The translations under genes and the position numbers were made by a program. The notes beneath the pieces are model-generated. The model was not told where the DNA came from. It did not search any database and saw only the letters and a program-made list of their open reading frames with translations. A DNA stretch of 64,000 bases from Methylopila sp. Yamaguchi (GTDB lineage: Bacteria > Pseudomonadota > Alphaproteobacteria > Rhizobiales > Methylopilaceae). Positions 42,301-50,450 of this stretch are shown here, one piece after another. How positions within the stretch are numbered: the stretch's first letter is position 1; every line of letters starts with the position of its first letter. The stretch is from assembly GCF_002897035.1 (NCBI RefSeq), contig NZ_BAUX01000013.1, positions 1 to 64,000 on the forward strand, in the 5' to 3' direction.

Positions 42301-43487
42301 TTGAGGTTGGCTCGATTTCTTCACATCACGGATGCTCGTCTGGCGCGCGCGGTGCTGCGAAGCGGTCTGAAGCCTCAAACTTGGGGGACGGAGGCGAACG
42401 TCTATTGCGTGCCGGTCGTCCCATATTTCATGATCACCTTCCAGTGGGCTCGGGAACTCCGCCGCAGCGGCTATCGCAGTTCGATTGCCGTCGTGTTCGT
42501 GATCCCGGACGGCGAGAACGTGAAGGTTGGTCGCTACAACGACGAGGGCAAATCGGTTTCAGCAGCGGAGGCCGTAGCGGCATTCATGAGCGCACGTCTA
42601 ACCCAGAGTAACTCCGCACTGCGCGAAGCGCGAGCGCAGGAGGCCCAAAAAGTCGCCGAAATCTCCAGCCTGCAGCGACTGGTGGCGCAGAGTGGTCAAT
42701 CGGCGCAGGCGGCCCAGAAGCTGGACGACGAGTGGCGTAAGCTCGTCGCGTCGGATGCAATCGTCCAGAGACTGGCCGCTGCAGGCTTGCAGCCTGAGGA
42801 GCTTCTGCAGAAGCCGGACGATATTCGCGTCGTCGAGACGCTCATCAGGCAGGGCCTTAGCGGGAACGAAATAGCAGCGTCAGTGAAGGAAGCAGCTGAG
42901 CTTCGATCCCAGCTCGTAGGTAAGAGCGTCGCTTTTACGTCCAAAGCAGAGCTCGTCGAATTGGCGGAGCTTGGGCAGGAGGCGAAGCGCAGGGACGGCG
43001 GCGAGCATGACTGGCCTCCGATCGTCAATCTGAGCGAAGCGAAGGGCTACAGCTTCGGCACCGGCCGCGCGGAGCTTACATCTGACTTCAAGACGCAGAT
43101 CGAGACGTCGATCGCCGAGCAGGTCGTCGGCATCATCAAGAAATACAAGGCGAGCGTTGTCGAGGTGATCGGGCACATTGACGAGCAGCCAGTGTCGCCA
43201 CGGCCCTCAATCTCGACAAGAGCCTCATCCAGGTTCTGTCCGGCAAAGCCTCGGTAGACTCCCTCGTTTCCGGCGACAATTCGGGTTTGGGGATGGCCCG
43301 AGTGGTTTCGGTCGCGGGCGTCCTGAGGTCGGATCCGCGGTTCGCTTCCGTGACGGTCCTGCCGCTTTCCGGCGGGCAGATGATTATGCCGGGTGATCGG
43401 CTCACAGATGGGCGTTCGCCAGGTGACGCTCGTGAGCGTTGGCGAATCGCAATCCGTGTGCGCCGCCCGGAAGGCGCTGGACAGTGA
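42301..43487 (+). pseudogene. Chimeric gene: small conserved domain fused to a coiled-coil/OmpA-like C-terminus, frameshifted
   Basis: From the TTG at 42301 the first about 95 residues (LARFLHITDARLARAVLRSG, then YCVPVVPYF, FQWARELRRSGYRS, VGRYNDEGKSVSAAEAVA) resemble a small stand-alone hypothetical family. A coiled coil rich in A, Q, E and K follows, then an OmpA/MotB-type domain (LSEAKGYSFGTGRAELTSDF, VVEVIGHIDEQPV). Near 43195 the frame shifts by one, and the domain continues as LDKSLIQVLSGKASVDSLVS, then FASVTVLPLSGGQMIMPGDR and ERWRIAIRVRR to a stop at 43485. The expected N-terminal membrane helix of the OmpA-like protein is missing. I infer a deletion that fused two genes, plus a later frameshift. 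Confidence 0.6.
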
Positions 43488-43491
43488 GCGC

Positions 43492-43899
43492 ATGAACTCC
43501 TTCGCGATTTCGAATTCTCGGAGCTGGCGTGCTTTGGTGGCCGTGTTGGCTGTCGTCGGATGCGCGTCCCATGCACAGGCGCAGTCCGTCGTGTCCGGTC
43601 ACCCGCGGATCGTCGACGGCGACACGGTCGTGATCTACAGCTTGAAGGTCCGGCTCCACGGAATGGACGCTCCAGAGACCGATCAGGTGTATCTGAACGC
43701 GTCTGGAAAGAGCTGGGCATGCGGTATCGAAGCGCGTGATCGATTGGCCGCATACACTGGACAGCGGCCGGCGCGTTCAGGCGGCCGGAGATCTGCGCGC
43801 GCTCTTTGCCGACAAGCCTCGTCCAAACGGCGACTTTGGATCGTGCCGAGGCGCAGCGTCGCTCCGGCGCGGATCAGCCGGCCGGGACCGGCGTGTTGA
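43492..43899 (+). pseudogene. Truncated thermonuclease-like (SNase) gene
   Basis: ATG 43492 starts a signal peptide (SWRALVAVLAVVGCASHAQA). The SNase N-terminus follows: HPRIVDGDTVVIYSLKVRLH, GMDAPETDQVYL, then GIEARDRLAAYTG. In staphylococcal-type nucleases these hold the first catalytic Asp and Arg. From about 43770 the frame leaves the family into arginine-rich sequence, and the rest of the OB fold is missing. It begins five bases after the end of the OmpA-like frame. Broken by deletion or frameshift, so probably inactive. Confidence 0.6.
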
Positions 43900-44521
43900 G
43901 GAGCTGCTGCTCCCAAAGATAGGCGATGCCGCTGCCGCCCAGATGCGCGATGAGGATCTCGGTCAGCGCTTCGACGTGCTCGGTGCGCGCCCAGTCCCGC
44001 TGCCAGTCGCCGGCGAGGGCCATCCAGGTCATGACGTTCGCGCCGGCCGCGATCATGCGCTGGATGGCAACCTCGTGAGCCTCGGTCGAGACGCCGCCTG
44101 ACGCGTCGGTGATCACGGACACGTCCCAGCCCTCGCCGCGGGCCTGAATGACGGGCATCGCGACGCAAACCTCCGTCCACAGGCCGGCGATGATCAGCTG
44201 CTTGCGGCCGGTCGCCTTGACCCGATCCACGACCCTCTGGTCTTCCCAGGTGTTGATCCAGGTTCGGTCGATGACGTCTTCGTCCGGAAAGACGTCGGTG
44301 ATCTGCTTGAACAGGACGCCGCCGCGAGCCGCCAGCACGGATGTTAAAATGGTTGGGACGTTGAAGGCCTTGGCCAGCTTCGCCAGGGCGGTGACGTTGT
44401 TGACGACGACCTGCGGATCGTGACTGTTTACATTGGTCAGCTGATAAGGCTGATGATCAATCAGCACGAGGACAGAATCTTCAGGACGAAGAAGCGAAGA
44501 AAGTCCGTTTCGAAATGCCAC
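43874..44521 (-). CDS. Isochorismatase-family cysteine hydrolase (YcaC-like)
   Basis: A 215-residue hydrolase in the form starting at GTG 44521. SVLVLIDHQPYQLTNVNSHD holds the first catalytic aspartate, AKAFNVPTILTSVLA the middle region, and IIAGLWTEVCVAMPVIQARG the nucleophilic cysteine. Family members hydrolyse amide or related bonds; YcaC itself has no known substrate. An in-frame TTG at 44569 would add 16 residues, but the GTG has AGGA eight bases upstream and gives the normal family N-terminus. It is divergent from a LysR gene at 44678, its likely regulator. Confidence 0.85.
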   Translation of the reverse strand: MAFRNGLSSLLRPEDSVLVLIDHQPYQLTNVNSHDPQVVVNNVTALAKLAKAFNVPTILTSVLAARGGVLFKQITDVFPDEDVIDRTWINTWEDQRVVDRVKATGRKQLIIAGLWTEVCVAMPVIQARGEGWDVSVITDASGGVSTEAHEVAIQRMIAAGANVMTWMALAGDWQRDWARTEHVEALTEILIAHLGGSGIAYLWEQQLLNTPVPAG

Positions 44522-44677
44522 GATTACATTCCTGTCTATTTTTAACTGATCTTGATCTCTTGAAGACAAGCGCCAATTGCCTCGGCGCCTGCCCTGGGCC
44601 GGACGTTGTCACCCCCTGTCGTGACGCGGTAGCGCTGGTCTGGGCACAACTGTGTCGCGCAACGGGGAACGCTCGCC

Positions 44678-45559
44678 TTGGACATCGAAGAGCTGCAGAC
44701 CTTTGTGGAGGTGGCCGACGCCGGCGGCCTCACGCGCGCCGCTCAGCGGCTCGGGATCGCCAAATCGATCGTCAGCCGCAGGCTGCTGCGGTTGGAAGCT
44801 GATCTCGGCGTCCAGCTTCTCGCCCGCACGACACGTGGCGCGGCGCTGACCGAAGCCGGCGCGACGTTTCGGGACCACGCCGCCCGCGTCGTCGCCGAGA
44901 TCGAAGCGGCGCGCGAGACGATTTCAGCGGAAGGAGAGCTTCGCGGCCTTTTGCGGGTCGCCGCGCCGCTTTCGTTCGGCCCGACGAACCTCGCGCCCAT
45001 CCTTGCGGAACTGGGGCGGCGCCACCCGCAATTGCGGATCCACGCCAGCTACAGCGACCGCAAGGTCGATCTGATCGGCGAGGGATACGATTGCGCGATC
45101 CGGGTCGGCTTCCTCGAGGACTCCAGCCTGGTCGCGAAGCTCGTCGGGCCGATCTGCGGCAAGTGGGTCGCGAGCCCCGAATACATTAAGCTCAATGGGT
45201 CGCCCGAAACGCCGGAAGAATTCGTCACGCATGAATGCGTCATGCAAGGCACGGAAACGTGGCGCGTCATCGTCGGCGACAAGATCAAGACGATGAACGT
45301 GCAGGGCAGGTTCAAAGCCGACAACGGCACGGCGCTTGTTTCGGCCGCGCTGGCTGGTCTCGGCATCGCAGGTCTTCCGGCCGACCTGATCCTCGATCAT
45401 CTCGCATCCGGCGCGCTGGTGGAGGTCATGCCGAACTTTCCGCCGCCGGAACTTGGCATCTACGTCATCCGGCCTCCAGGCCAGAACCCTTCGCGGAAGA
45501 TCCGCGTGCTCACCGACATGCTGATCGAATGCTACGGCCACTACCGACAGACGGCCTGA
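44678..45559 (+). CDS. LysR-family regulator (CrgA-like)
   Basis: A 293-residue LysR protein: LQTFVEVADAGGLTRAAQRL, IAKSIVSRRLLRLEADLGVQ, LLARTTRGAALTEAGATF for the winged HTH, then LRVAAPLSFGPTNLAPILAE and DCAIRVGFLEDSSLVAK for the effector domain. The start is TTG 44678 with GGGGA upstream. It is divergent from the YcaC-like hydrolase across about 156 bp and upstream of a SnoaL-like gene, either of which it could control. Confidence 0.9.
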   Translation: MDIEELQTFVEVADAGGLTRAAQRLGIAKSIVSRRLLRLEADLGVQLLARTTRGAALTEAGATFRDHAARVVAEIEAARETISAEGELRGLLRVAAPLSFGPTNLAPILAELGRRHPQLRIHASYSDRKVDLIGEGYDCAIRVGFLEDSSLVAKLVGPICGKWVASPEYIKLNGSPETPEEFVTHECVMQGTETWRVIVGDKIKTMNVQGRFKADNGTALVSAALAGLGIAGLPADLILDHLASGALVEVMPNFPPPELGIYVIRPPGQNPSRKIRVLTDMLIECYGHYRQTA

Positions 45560-45690
45560 GGCGGCCCGCGTCGGACGGGCGTTCCCCAAATCGCGACACA
45601 GTTGCGCAAACCCCGATGCTACTCGCGGAACAAGCGGCGATGTATGGCTCCGACGAAGGCCAATCATCCAACAAAGGCGAGGAAGCGTTC

Positions 45691-46143
45691 ATGAAGTCGC
45701 TGGCAGTGACGGCCGACAAGGCTGCGACCGGATCTTCAGCTGCGTCCGAGGCGGACCGCGCCAAGATCGAGGGAGCGCTGGAAGCCTACGAGGCGGCCTT
45801 GAACGCCTCCGACACGGACAAGGTGATGGCGGTCTTCGCGTCCGACGGCGTCTTCATGGCCCCCAACAGCCCTTCGGCGGTCGGCCTCGATGCGGTGCTC
45901 GGGGCCTACAACGGGATCTTCCACGCGATCGCGTTCGACACCGAGCTGCATGTCGACGAGATCGTTCAGGTCGCGGCAGATTGGGCGTTCGTCAGGACGC
46001 ATTCGGCCGGGTTCGTGACCGTGAACGCCACAAATGACCGCGTCGCCGACGCCAACCACGAACTGTTCGTGTTCCGCAAAGACGACGACGCCTGGAAGAT
46101 CGCGCGTTACAGCTTCTCGTCGACGAACCCGCCGCCCCGATAA
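45691..46143 (+). CDS. SnoaL/NTF2-like (SgcJ/EcaC family) protein
   Basis: A 150-residue protein with the SgcJ/EcaC-type NTF2 fold: KIEGALEAYEAALNASDTDK, VFASDGVFMAPNSPSAVGLD, VQVAADWAFVRTHSAGFVTV and ANHELFVFRKDDDAWKIARY. The N-terminal 25 residues are a low-complexity lead. GAGGAAG precedes ATG 45691. Such proteins are small cone-shaped barrels that can be isomerases, dehydratases or non-enzymatic binding proteins. It lies 131 bp after the LysR gene. Function unknown. Confidence 0.8.
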   Translation: MKSLAVTADKAATGSSAASEADRAKIEGALEAYEAALNASDTDKVMAVFASDGVFMAPNSPSAVGLDAVLGAYNGIFHAIAFDTELHVDEIVQVAADWAFVRTHSAGFVTVNATNDRVADANHELFVFRKDDDAWKIARYSFSSTNPPPR

Positions 46144-46374
46144 AGGCCGCTCCAGGGCCGCTTCGCCGATCCTTCGAACGCCGCGCCGGCGCTGCCGGAG
46201 CCGCCCGCAAGGGCTCGAAGATCGCGATCGCCGAGCGCTGTCTCGTGTTCACGCCAGAGCCGCCGTCGGAACTCTTCACCCGGGACGATCTGGCGGTTGA
46301 GGCGCAGCTTTCGCCTGAAATTCCAAGACTCAGAAGGAGATTTCCTATGACCCTCTCCCAGTCCGGCGCGGTGA
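46144..46374. other. Deletion junction with a truncated gene start
   Basis: AAGGAGATTTCCT followed by ATG at 46347 is a strong ribosome-binding site and start, but the frame reads only MTLSQSGAVKGTP before a stop that lies inside the amidase remnant. I infer a deletion that joined the first codons of one gene to the middle of the minus-strand amidase gene. The rest of the 230 bp shows no family match. Confidence 0.45.
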
Positions 46375-46603
46375 AAGGCACGCCGTGAAGCGGGCCGAGC
46401 TCGTCGCCCGCGAGCACGGCGGCCTCAGCGGCCTTCGCCGCTTCGATCGCGCCGCCCGCGACCGTGACGATGGCGTTGATCTTCGGGTCGACAGCCTGGA
46501 TGCGGTCGAGATGGGCCTTGACCACTTCGACAGGCGATACCTCGCGGGTGCGGATCATGTGGGCGAGCTTAGTGGCGTCAAAAGACGTGAGTTCGTTGGT
46601 CAT
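46375..46603 (-). pseudogene. Amidase gene, N-terminal fragment
   Basis: From ATG 46603 the minus strand encodes LTSFDATKLAHMIRTREVSP, VEVVKAHLDRIQAVDPKINA and GPLHGVPFT, the standard N-terminus of amidase-signature enzymes up to the PFTVKD region with the catalytic lysine. The lysine and everything after it (GGSSGG, catalytic serines) are missing. Its start lies by a TetR-type palindrome divergent from the TetR gene, so it was probably that regulator's target. Confidence 0.75.
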
Positions 46604-46617
46604 GGCCAAATTCCTAT

Positions 46618-46687
46618 CTAACGTTCGTTAGGGATAGGAGCTACAGCGTGACATTCGTCTCGTCAAGGGCTATCTAACGATCGTTAG
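46618..46687. promoter_or_regulatory. Twin perfect palindromes, candidate TetR operators
   Basis: CTAACGTTCGTTAG (46618-46631) and CTAACGATCGTTAG (46674-46687) are perfect 14-bp palindromes that differ only at one central base. Their centres are 56 bp apart. One abuts the amidase start, the other the TetR start, so one repressor can control both divergent promoters. Confidence 0.8.
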
Positions 46688-46702
46688 GTTGATTGGAGGC
46701 GA

Positions 46703-47269
46703 ATGGTGACCACGAACTCTCGCGAGGCGATCCTGGCGGCCGCGACGCGCATCGCGCAAGCGCACGGCTACGACGGAATGAACTTCCGCGATCTCGCGGC
46801 GGACGTTGGGATCAAGGCTGCGAGCATCTACCACCACTTCCCGAGTAAGGCCGAACTCGGGGCGGCGGTGGCCAAGCGATACTGGGAGGACTCGGCCGCC
46901 GCGCTTGAAAAGATCTCAAACGAGTCGTCGGATCCGCTTGAGGCCCTGCGCCGCTATCCCGAAACCTTCCGCTGGGCGCTCCAAAACGACAATCGGATCT
47001 GCTTGTGTAGCTTCATGGCGGCCGAGTTCGACGACCTGCCCGATCCCGTAAAGCGGGAGGTGTTGATCTTCGCAGATGTCAACGTAGCTTGGCTCGATAA
47101 ATTGATCTCGGCCGCTAAGCTTGCTCCCCCCGGGGAGAGCGAACGGAGAGCGCGCGCCATCTTCGCCGCGGTCTCCGGCGCCCAGCTCATGGCGCGAAGC
47201 CGAGCTGACGTCTCGCTGTACGACGCGCTGATCGATGTCTACCGCACTACAGGGCTTCTTCCCGCCTAA
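46703..47269 (+). CDS. TetR-family transcriptional regulator
   Basis: A 188-residue TetR protein: ILAAATRIAQAHGYDGMNFR, DLAADVGIKAASIYHHFPSK form the HTH (residues about 10-50). The C-terminal domain resembles the AcuR/YxaF-like group (RICLCSFMAAEFDDLPDPVK). GGAGG precedes ATG 46703. Two matching palindromes lie in its upstream region. Its divergent partner, an amidase gene, is broken, so at present it may control only itself. Confidence 0.9.
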   Translation: MVTTNSREAILAAATRIAQAHGYDGMNFRDLAADVGIKAASIYHHFPSKAELGAAVAKRYWEDSAAALEKISNESSDPLEALRRYPETFRWALQNDNRICLCSFMAAEFDDLPDPVKREVLIFADVNVAWLDKLISAAKLAPPGESERRARAIFAAVSGAQLMARSRADVSLYDALIDVYRTTGLLPA

Positions 47270-47561
47270 CTGAGTCGCGGCGTGGCGGCGCCAACGAGCT
47301 CGGGACCTTCCCAGTCGAGATGGCTTGGCACGTCCGCTACCGCCGCGACCCAGCCCACCGGTGGCTACGCGCGTTGATCGCGGAGGTGAGAAGGAGGTCG
47401 CGGGCGACGTATCTGCAAAGCCTCGACGTTGCGTGCGGTCACCCTCGTAAGGAGAGGGACGTCGGTCTTGTGAGGAGACTGGAGGTCAGCTACTGGCGCT
47501 TCGCAGTTGCTCGTTGTCGGCCGAGGTGATTTCGCGCCACCTGCAATAGATGCGCTCTCAA

Positions 47562-48575
47562 TCAGAGCGTGTCCGCAGGCCCAGTTGTGCCGCGCGCCAC
47601 GCCGACGCCGAAGCGCTGGCGGTATTCTCTGGGCCCGAGCCCCGTGACCTTGAAGAAGACCTTTCGGAACGCGCCTGGATCCTCATACCCGACATCCCAG
47701 GCGATTTGCTCGACGGTGCGCGTCGTCGCTTCGAGCGCCTCTCGGGCCTTTCCGACACGCAGGTGCTGGCAGTACTCCGTGGGCTTCAGCCCCGTGGCCT
47801 TGTGGAAGCGGCGCAGGAAGGTTCGCGGCTCAAGGCCGGCCGTCTTGGCCATGGCGGCGAGCGTGGCGTCGCGCGCGCCGCTCGCCTGCAGCCAGTGCTG
47901 GACCTTGAGCACCGCCTCGTCGCCGTGGCGCAGCTTCGGCGAGAAGACGCTGTAGTGGCGCTGCTCGCGGCCGGGCGGATCGACCAGCAGGAAGCGCGCG
48001 GCGTCCAGCATCGCGGTCGGGCCGAGCAGGCGGTCGACGAGCTTCAGGCCGAGATCCGTCCAGGCCATGATCCCGCCGGCCGTGATCAGGTCGCCGTCGT
48101 CAATGACCAGCTTGTCGATGTCCATCCGGGCGCCTGGAAACCGCTCGGCGAAGTCCTCGGCGTAGAACCAGTGGGTGGTGGCGGCGCGGTTTTCGAGCAG
48201 CCCCGTCTCGCCCAGCAGAAAGGCGCCGGCGCACACCGAGGCGAGGGTGGCGCCGCCGTCATGTCTTTGACGAAGCCAAGCCGCGAGCGGGGCCGCGTCC
48301 TCCGCCGTAATGGGCGCGACCACAGCCGGAGGCAGGATAACGAAGTCGGGTTCACCGGGAAGACCAGGATCGCTGTCCAGGACGCGATCAACCTGCCCGC
48401 CGTCCGCGCTCGCGCGCCAGTGGCTGTAGCGCAGGCGCGGGGCGCCGTCGCCGAGACGTCGCCGCGTCGTCATGTTGGCGACGGAGAACAGGTCGGTCAG
48501 GCCGTGGGCTGCGCCGAGCTGGGCGCCGGGATAGATCAGGACGGCGATTTCGGCCAAGGGAGGGGGCGGGGTCAT
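47562..48575 (-). CDS. GlxA-family (DJ-1/PfpI plus AraC) transcriptional regulator
   Basis: A 337-residue regulator with two domains. Residues 1-185 have the DJ-1/PfpI fold (EIAVLIYPGAQLGAAHGLTD, ATLASVCAGAFLLGETGLLE, with a cysteine at the nucleophile elbow, and TAGGIMAWTDLGLKLVDRLL). Residues about 225-325 are an AraC HTH pair (ATLAAMAKTAGLEPRTFLRR, VEQIAWDVGYEDPGAFRKVF). It is divergent from the alpha/beta hydrolase at 48700 across 124 bp and probably controls it. Confidence 0.92.
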   Translation of the reverse strand: MTPPPPLAEIAVLIYPGAQLGAAHGLTDLFSVANMTTRRRLGDGAPRLRYSHWRASADGGQVDRVLDSDPGLPGEPDFVILPPAVVAPITAEDAAPLAAWLRQRHDGGATLASVCAGAFLLGETGLLENRAATTHWFYAEDFAERFPGARMDIDKLVIDDGDLITAGGIMAWTDLGLKLVDRLLGPTAMLDAARFLLVDPPGREQRHYSVFSPKLRHGDEAVLKVQHWLQASGARDATLAAMAKTAGLEPRTFLRRFHKATGLKPTEYCQHLRVGKAREALEATTRTVEQIAWDVGYEDPGAFRKVFFKVTGLGPREYRQRFGVGVARGTTGPADTL

Positions 48576-48699
48576 ATGTCAGTTATGGCCCGAATTCTGT
48601 CGATCGCGCCAATCCGAAAGCCACTGAGCGCCGGCTATCTCTCCTCACATCGAAACGAACCGGCGGCGAACGGCCCCGGCCCAGCGACAGGAGAGCATC

Positions 48700-49536
48700 A
48701 TGGCCTACGTCACCACCTCAGACGGCGTCGACATCTTCTTCAAGGACCTCGGCCCGAGGGACGCGCAGCCGATCGTGTTCCACCACGGCTGGCCACTGTC
48801 GTCCGACGACTGGGACGCGCAGGTCCTGTTTTTCCTTCAGAAGGGCTATCGCGTCGTGGCCCACGACCGCCGCGGCCATGGCCGTTCCAGCGAGACCGGG
48901 ACCGGCCACGACATGGACCATTACGCAGCCGACGTTGCCGCGGTCTCCGACCACCTCGACCTGAGGAACGCCGTCCATATCGGCCACTCGACCGGCGGCG
49001 GCGAGGTCGCCCGCTACGTGGCGCGGCACGGCGAACCGAACGGCCGCGTGGCCAGGGCCGTGCTGGTCTCGGCCGTGCCGCCGCTGATGGTGAAGACCGA
49101 GAACAATCCCGGCGGTCTGCCGATCGAAGTGTTCGACGGCTTTCGGGCGGCGCTCGCCGCCAACCGGGCGCAGTTCTTCCTCGACGTGCCCTCGGGCCCC
49201 TTCTACGGCTACAACCGCGAGGGCGCGAAGGTCGATCAGGGCGTGATCCAGAACTGGTGGCGGCAGGGCATGATGGGCTCAGCCAAGGCGCATTACGACG
49301 GCATCAAAGCCTTCTCCGAGACCGACCAGACCCAGGACCTGAAGGCCATCTCGGTCCCGACGCTGGTTCTCCACGGCGAGGACGACCAGATCGTGCCGAT
49401 CGGCGCGTCCGCGCACCAATCGATCAAGCTGCTGAAGAACGGGACGCTGAAGACCTATCCCGGCTTCGGCCACGGCATGCTCACCGTGAACGCCGACGTT
49501 CTGAACGCCGATCTGCTGGCCTTCGTGCAGGGCTGA
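48700..49536 (+). CDS. Alpha/beta hydrolase (cofactor-free haloperoxidase/esterase type)
   Basis: A 278-residue alpha/beta hydrolase. VFHHGWPLSSDDWDAQV is the oxyanion region, VVAHDRRGHGRSSE follows, and IGHSTGGGEVARY carries the nucleophile S97. The acid lies in LHGEDDQIVPI and the histidine in PGFGHGM. The sequence closely follows non-haem chloroperoxidases, which are perhydrolases/esterases. It is cytoplasmic, as no signal peptide is present. ACAGGAGAG precedes the ATG. The divergent GlxA-type gene is the probable regulator. Confidence 0.9.
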   Translation: MAYVTTSDGVDIFFKDLGPRDAQPIVFHHGWPLSSDDWDAQVLFFLQKGYRVVAHDRRGHGRSSETGTGHDMDHYAADVAAVSDHLDLRNAVHIGHSTGGGEVARYVARHGEPNGRVARAVLVSAVPPLMVKTENNPGGLPIEVFDGFRAALAANRAQFFLDVPSGPFYGYNREGAKVDQGVIQNWWRQGMMGSAKAHYDGIKAFSETDQTQDLKAISVPTLVLHGEDDQIVPIGASAHQSIKLLKNGTLKTYPGFGHGMLTVNADVLNADLLAFVQG

Positions 49537-49549
49537 TACCGAAACGAAA

Positions 49550-49575
49550 AGGGCGCGTCGGAACCGGCGCGCCCT
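49550..49575. terminator. GC-rich hairpin
   Basis: agggcgcgtcgg and ccggcgcgccct pair almost perfectly around AA, 14 bp after the hydrolase stop. An A-rich run lies before it, so a U-tract would form only in minus-strand transcripts; for the plus strand it is a GC hairpin without U-tract. Confidence 0.55.
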
Positions 49576-49640
49576 CTCGGCCCGATCTAAGCGCCGTGGC
49601 GAGCTCGGAGCCTTCAAGCTTCCCCACCACCGACATTGAC

Positions 49641-49680
49641 CTTCTGCATGGAGATCTGCATACAGATAACCATGCAGAAG
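49641..49680. promoter_or_regulatory. Nested inverted repeats overlapping the GntR start codon
   Basis: CTTCTGCATGG (49641-49651) and CCATGCAGAAG (49670-49680) are perfect 11-bp arms. Between them ATCTG-CATA-CAGAT (49654-49667) is a second perfect palindrome. The right outer arm contains the GntR ATG (49672), so binding there, or hairpin formation in the RNA, would repress the gene's own expression. Confidence 0.65.
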
Positions 49681-50412
49681 AATTCAAGCCGCCCCGACGC
49701 ACCCCCGACCCGCTACCAGCAGGCCTATGAAACCATCCGCGAGATGGTCGTCTCCGGACGCCTGCGCGGCGGCGACATGATCTCCGAGGTCAAGCTTGCG
49801 GAGGAACTCGAGATCAGCCGAACGCCGGTGCGCGAGGCCGTGAAGCGGCTGGTCGCGAACGGTCTTGTGGAGAGCACGCCCCGGGGTCTCCGGGTGTTCC
49901 GGCCCAAGCCGCAGGACGTGGCGGAGGTTTACTTCCTACGTGCCGCTATTGAAGGCGCGATGATCCGCGCCGCCTGCGCCCGCATCTCCCCCAACGAGAT
50001 TTCCGCGCTGCGTAAAATCCATACGAGGACGCTCGAGGCAAACGGCCGGGACGACATCGTCTCGCTGGTGGCTCTCAACGGCGAGTTCCATTCGGTGATC
50101 GCAGCCGTGGCGGGGAGCGTCAGGGCCGAGAACACTTTGATGGCGCTCGATCCGCTGGTCGCGACCTACCGAAGGCTGTCGCTCTTGGCGCCCGGCCATC
50201 GCGCCGCGTCGATCGACGAGCACGGCCGCCTCATCGACCTGCTGGACGCCCGCGACGGCGAGAAGGCCGAGGCGCTGATGCGCGCCCACATCGCCCGCGC
50301 CGGCCGCCGCATCACCGACGCCGTTCTTCAGATCGATCCGGCGCAGGACGACGGCGAGGCGCTGCGGCAGCTCGCCAATCTCGACGGCCTGGACACCGAA
50401 CAAGCGCGCTGA
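49672..50412 (+). CDS. GntR/FCD-family transcriptional regulator
   Basis: A 246-residue FCD-type regulator: YQQAYETIREMVVSGRLRGG, EVKLAEELEISRTPVREAVK, RLVANGLVESTPRGLRVF form the winged HTH, then an FCD domain (LRAAIEGAMIRAACARISPN; LNGEFHSVIAAVAGS). An in-frame ATG at 49636 is possible, but the operator-like repeat argues for 49672. It is 38 bp upstream of an FAD oxidoreductase on the same strand and probably controls that cassette. Confidence 0.88.
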   Translation: MQKNSSRPDAPPTRYQQAYETIREMVVSGRLRGGDMISEVKLAEELEISRTPVREAVKRLVANGLVESTPRGLRVFRPKPQDVAEVYFLRAAIEGAMIRAACARISPNEISALRKIHTRTLEANGRDDIVSLVALNGEFHSVIAAVAGSVRAENTLMALDPLVATYRRLSLLAPGHRAASIDEHGRLIDLLDARDGEKAEALMRAHIARAGRRITDAVLQIDPAQDDGEALRQLANLDGLDTEQAR

Positions 50413-50450
50413 GCGCGCGAGACAAAGACTGCGCAGGGGAGACGCGTGAC

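Noticed and set aside
42301-43487. Zorya-type defence component (ZorB-like) based on the coiled coil and OmpA domain
   Set aside because: No ZorA, ZorC, ZorD or ZorE gene is nearby, the membrane helix is missing and the gene is broken.
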